8,355 bases of DNA from Eudoraea sp. (GTDB lineage Bacteria; Bacteroidota; Bacteroidia; Flavobacteriales; Flavobacteriaceae): contig JABDPH010000055.1 of NCBI GenBank assembly GCA_013042925.1, positions 1 to 8,355 on the forward strand, given 5' to 3'. Numbering within the stretch: position 1 is the stretch's first letter; every line of letters begins with the position of its first letter. The notes under the pieces were generated by a model. That model ran no database searches and was not told the origin of the DNA. It saw only the letters and a program-made list of their open reading frames with translations. A program made the translations under genes and the position numbers. Of the stretch, positions 5,952 through 8,355 are shown piece after piece.

Positions 5952-7813
5952 TGCTCCATTGCCTCCTGCTGTTCAATCCAGTTAACACATTCGTTAAAAT
6001 TTTCAAAAATATGCTCGTGCGGCACCAGATCAGGGATAATGTCAATACGTTCCATCATATATCGTGGTTGATTTAAGACGTCTACAAAAAGAGGTAAGAT
6101 TTCGTCTTTTGTCAATTCCTGCAGGACTAATTCCATTGCATAGAGGCCAGATTGGTCCATATATTGCATACGGTCCAGTCTAATGATAATTATATGGGCC
6201 GATTTGGGAATTTGTTCTGCGAGCCTCAGGAAATCACTTGTAGTTCCAAAAAATAGAGGTCCTTTTATATGTTTTATAAAAACTTCCTTTTTCAATTTTT
6301 TTGGGAAATTTTTCTCATCCGGCCACGCATCTTCTTTTGACAAGGGTTTTACATCGGAACGTTCCGCTGTGAGATCTCCCATTTTTTTCATAAACATTAA
6401 AGAAGCAATAATTAGTCCTATACCAACAGCATATACAAGATTCCAAAATGTTGATAGAACCATAACAACCAACATAACCATAACTTCAGAACTAAGTTTT
6501 AAAGGACCTAATGTTATATCTTTGGGCAAACTTGGAATCGCTTTTAATCCCTTATAATCCATTACACTCACTCCTACAGTGATCAAAATCCCGGCAAGGA
6601 CGGCAGCAGGTATTTGTGAAGCAACAGGTCCGATTAGCAGTAGAATTAGTAATAAAACTATTCCTGCAAGCATTCCCGAGAGTCTGGTTTTGCCCCCTGA
6701 ATTTATATTTACTACCGTTCTGATTGTTGCACCGGCTCCAGGGAGGCCCCCAAAAATTGCCGCAATACTATTACCTATACCCTGTCCTAACAATTCTTTG
6801 TTGGGTTTATGCTTGGTCTTAGTCATGTTATCTGCAACGACAGAAGTCAGAAGTGAATCAATAGCACCTAGCATGGCCAGTGTAAGAGCGGTAAAAATGT
6901 AAGGGGAGATATTGCTAATTTTGAATTTGGTAAAGATCTCCAAATTAGGCATGGGGAATCCCTCAGGTATTTTTTCTATGGTCCTGTAATCTAAATCAAA
7001 CCCGTAGGCTACTCCTGAAACAACAATCAATGCAACTAAAGTGCTGGGAACTATTTTGGTAATTCTCTTAAATCCGTAAATAATAAGAATAGTGGTTACT
7101 GCAAGAATAAGTTCAAGCCAACTAATATTTTTCAGCGCTTTTGGAAATGCTTTTATTGCACCTATAACCCCTGATGCATCAGCTGCCGCAAGGGTCTTTG
7201 ATTCATCTAATATAGCACGAGCAGTAATTTCTCCTGACCTTTTGATCGTTTCTTCGAAATCTTCAAGTACAAGAATGCCTTCTCCCGCTTCCTCTCGCAA
7301 TATGTTTTCAAGGATCAATTCTTCCGCTTGAGGCTTAAATTGTTCCACATAAGTAATATCTTCCTTCGGATAATAACCTATAGCAGGTAGAATTTGGGTG
7401 ATGATAATTATTACACCTATGGCAGTCATAAAACCCGATACTACCGGATAAGGGATGTATCTTATATACCTGCCTATGCCAAGGAGACCTAACCCAATTT
7501 GAAAGAGCCCTGCCAGGAGGAATACACCTAAGATAATAGGCAAGGCTTTTTCAACACTCCCGTCGTAAATAGCAATGATAGTAGCAATAACGACCATGCT
7601 TACAGCGGTCATAGGTGCTGTTGGTCCGGAAATCTGAGTATTGGTACCACCAAAAAGTGCAGCAAAAAAACTTATAAAAATAGCGCCATACAAACCTGCA
7701 CTTGGACCCAAACCTGATGAAACACCAAAAGCCAGGGCTAAAGGAAGAGCTACAATTCCCGCTGTTAATCCACCAAAAAAATCACCTTTAAAGTTTGAAA
7801 AAAGGGTTTTCAT
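5945..7813 (-). CDS. SulP-family anion transporter with C-terminal STAS domain, probable bicarbonate transporter
   Basis: The 622-residue inner-membrane protein has the SulP plan: a hydrophobic transport core (about 12-476) and a cytoplasmic STAS domain (about 508-616, with the conserved MDQSGLYAM at 552-560). Core motifs include FFGGLTAGIVALPLALAFG (12-30), GPTAPMTA (63-70), AIDSLLTSVVADNMT (317-331), GLPGAGATIRT (356-366) and GGKTRLSG (373-380). Asp319, Thr323 and Gly361-Ala362-Thr363 match, from memory, the Na+/bicarbonate site of cyanobacterial BicA (Asp258, Thr262, Gly300-Thr302). With the adjoining carbonic anhydrase gene this favours bicarbonate over sulfate, but substrate is an inference. 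Unusual is an acidic hydrophilic stretch of about 75-80 residues (150-228) between predicted membrane segments 5 and 6, expected on the periplasmic side. The frame is open to an ATG at 7906, but that start lies in the terminator hairpin; the ATG at 7813 (MKTLFSNFKGDFFGG) fits the family. Confidence 0.93.
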   Translation of the reverse strand: MKTLFSNFKGDFFGGLTAGIVALPLALAFGVSSGLGPSAGLYGAIFISFFAALFGGTNTQISGPTAPMTAVSMVVIATIIAIYDGSVEKALPIILGVFLLAGLFQIGLGLLGIGRYIRYIPYPVVSGFMTAIGVIIIITQILPAIGYYPKEDITYVEQFKPQAEELILENILREEAGEGILVLEDFEETIKRSGEITARAILDESKTLAAADASGVIGAIKAFPKALKNISWLELILAVTTILIIYGFKRITKIVPSTLVALIVVSGVAYGFDLDYRTIEKIPEGFPMPNLEIFTKFKISNISPYIFTALTLAMLGAIDSLLTSVVADNMTKTKHKPNKELLGQGIGNSIAAIFGGLPGAGATIRTVVNINSGGKTRLSGMLAGIVLLLILLLIGPVASQIPAAVLAGILITVGVSVMDYKGLKAIPSLPKDITLGPLKLSSEVMVMLVVMVLSTFWNLVYAVGIGLIIASLMFMKKMGDLTAERSDVKPLSKEDAWPDEKNFPKKLKKEVFIKHIKGPLFFGTTSDFLRLAEQIPKSAHIIIIRLDRMQYMDQSGLYAMELVLQELTKDEILPLFVDVLNQPRYMMERIDIIPDLVPHEHIFENFNECVNWIEQQEAMEQT

Positions 7814-7843
7814 AATGACGGTCGATTTGTTTGTTATAAAGAG

Positions 7844-7851
7844 AAAAGATA
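7844..7851 (-). promoter_or_regulatory. Weak candidate -7 box for sulP
   Basis: TATCTTTT on the minus strand matches seven of eight positions of TAnnTTTG, about 30 bases before the sulP ATG and just downstream of the carbonic anhydrase terminator. The nearest TTG is 24 bases upstream, within the terminator stem, slightly too far. Position favours a separate sulP promoter, sequence support is modest. Confidence 0.28.
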
Positions 7852-7863
7852 GTATTTTTTGGT

Positions 7864-7896
7864 AATAAAAGAAGCCAATGTGTATGCATTGGCTTT
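7864..7896 (-). terminator. Intrinsic terminator after the carbonic anhydrase gene
   Basis: On the minus strand AAGCCAATG, a 6-base loop CATACA, and CATTGGCTT form a perfect 9-bp stem (7887-7895 with 7872-7880), immediately followed by the T-rich run CTTTTATT. It begins 23 bases after the carbonic anhydrase stop and ends about 50 bases before the sulP ATG. It would end or attenuate transcription between the two genes. Confidence 0.75.
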
Positions 7897-7918
7897 CCTT
7901 TAACATTTAGAGTATAGT

Positions 7919-8355
7919 TTACAAAAACGTAACTTTTCCGCTGTTGATATCATACATCGCTCCAACTATTTTTATTTCACCATTGTCCTCCGTTTCCTTT
8001 AATACGGGACTCATATTTCGAGTGTTTTCAATGGTCATATGAACATTTTTGACGGCAACGTCGTTTACGAAATCTATGTTTTTAGAATTTCTTTGTACAG
8101 CATCCGATGGCAGCGAAACTGCATTAACAGCCCGCATTATTTTGTCTAACAAAAACGTAAGATTACCTAATTTGGCACCATCACAGGCACCTTTTACTGC
8201 TCCACAAGCCGTATGGCCAAGAATAACTAATACTTTTGTACCCGCTAACTTGCAGGCGAATTCGATACTTCCAAGTAGGTCTTCATTTACAATATTACCT
8301 GCGACTCGCGCGCTAAAAATATCGCCGACACCTTGGTCAAAAATAAGCTCTGCCG
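7919..8355 (-). CDS. Beta-class carbonic anhydrase (partial, 5' end outside window)
   Basis: Beta carbonic anhydrases interconvert CO2 and bicarbonate using a zinc ion. The frame is open to the window edge and gives the last 144 residues. The fragment begins AELIFDQGVGDIFSARVAGN (1-20), and then ILGHTACGAVKGACDG (44-59), where His47 and Cys50 are two of the three protein zinc ligands. The first zinc Cys and the Asp-Arg pair of the CxDSR motif would be just upstream, outside the window. The end reads EIKIVGAMYDINSGKVTFL, the usual final strand of the family. The apparent start at 8152 (TTG) is internal and not real, since the conserved zinc motif is upstream of it. Directly downstream are a terminator and the SulP gene, pointing to a shared role in inorganic carbon handling. 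No signal peptide can be assessed. Confidence 0.95.
   Translation of the reverse strand, partial: AELIFDQGVGDIFSARVAGNIVNEDLLGSIEFACKLAGTKVLVILGHTACGAVKGACDGAKLGNLTFLLDKIMRAVNAVSLPSDAVQRNSKNIDFVNDVAVKNVHMTIENTRNMSPVLKETEDNGEIKIVGAMYDINSGKVTFL

Noticed and set aside
6183..7865. Several + strand open frames (6183-6557, 6579-6902, 7092-7331, 7641-7865) opposite sulP
   Set aside because: All are antisense to a transporter whose hydrophobic codons naturally leave the opposite strand open; none has family-like features.
7814..7906. N-terminal extension of the SulP protein by 31 residues from an ATG at 7906
   Set aside because: It would begin inside or beside the terminator hairpin, the added residues do not resemble the family, and the ATG at 7813 gives the usual short hydrophilic N-terminus before the first membrane segment.
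7919..8152. A separate 77-residue protein starting at a TTG at 8152
   Set aside because: The frame is open upstream to the window edge and encodes the zinc-binding part of carbonic anhydrase, so this is only the C-terminal half of that gene.

Overview
The window looks like a chromosomal housekeeping segment of a Bacteroidota bacterium, most likely a (marine-type) member of the Flavobacteriaceae. The evidence is the AT-rich composition, the near absence of usable Shine-Dalgarno sequences, promoter-like boxes of the Bacteroidota form TAnnTTTG with an upstream TTG, the order [short C-terminal tail resembling IPExxxVDY-family proteins]-pyk, and the protein flavour throughout. No mobile element, CRISPR array, tRNA or rRNA was seen.

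Left part (1-2410): the last 28 codons of an upstream gene run directly into pyk (pyruvate kinase, + strand). A small single-PAS-domain protein gene (- strand) converges on pyk. A 313-bp gene-free stretch follows, with only a weak inverted repeat and an isolated DnaA-box-like nonamer.

Middle (2411-4723): dinB (DNA polymerase IV, - strand) diverges from a two-gene + strand cluster made of a TIP30/HTATIP2-like NAD(P)-binding protein and a short CYTH/triphosphate-tunnel protein. Only 33 bp separate the two divergent ATG codons, so their candidate promoters are interleaved and their leaders would be extremely short or absent.

Right part (4724-8355): three genes lie on the - strand. In transcription order they are a beta-class carbonic anhydrase (5' end beyond the window), a SulP-family anion transporter with a C-terminal STAS domain, and pheS (phenylalanyl-tRNA synthetase alpha chain). 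The carbonic anhydrase/SulP pair is a plausible bicarbonate uptake and interconversion module. A good intrinsic terminator separates the two genes, so they are probably not simply co-transcribed at equal levels. pyk makes pyruvate, a precursor for anaplerotic carboxylation, but a functional link to the bicarbonate module 4-8 kb away is only speculation.

Several start codons were placed by judgement. The longest open frames of dinB (TTG), the CYTH gene (GTG) and sulP (an ATG inside the terminator hairpin) each have a better downstream ATG that matches the start of the family's conserved region. I see no convincing new multi-gene system; the points worth checking are small-scale ones listed under findings.
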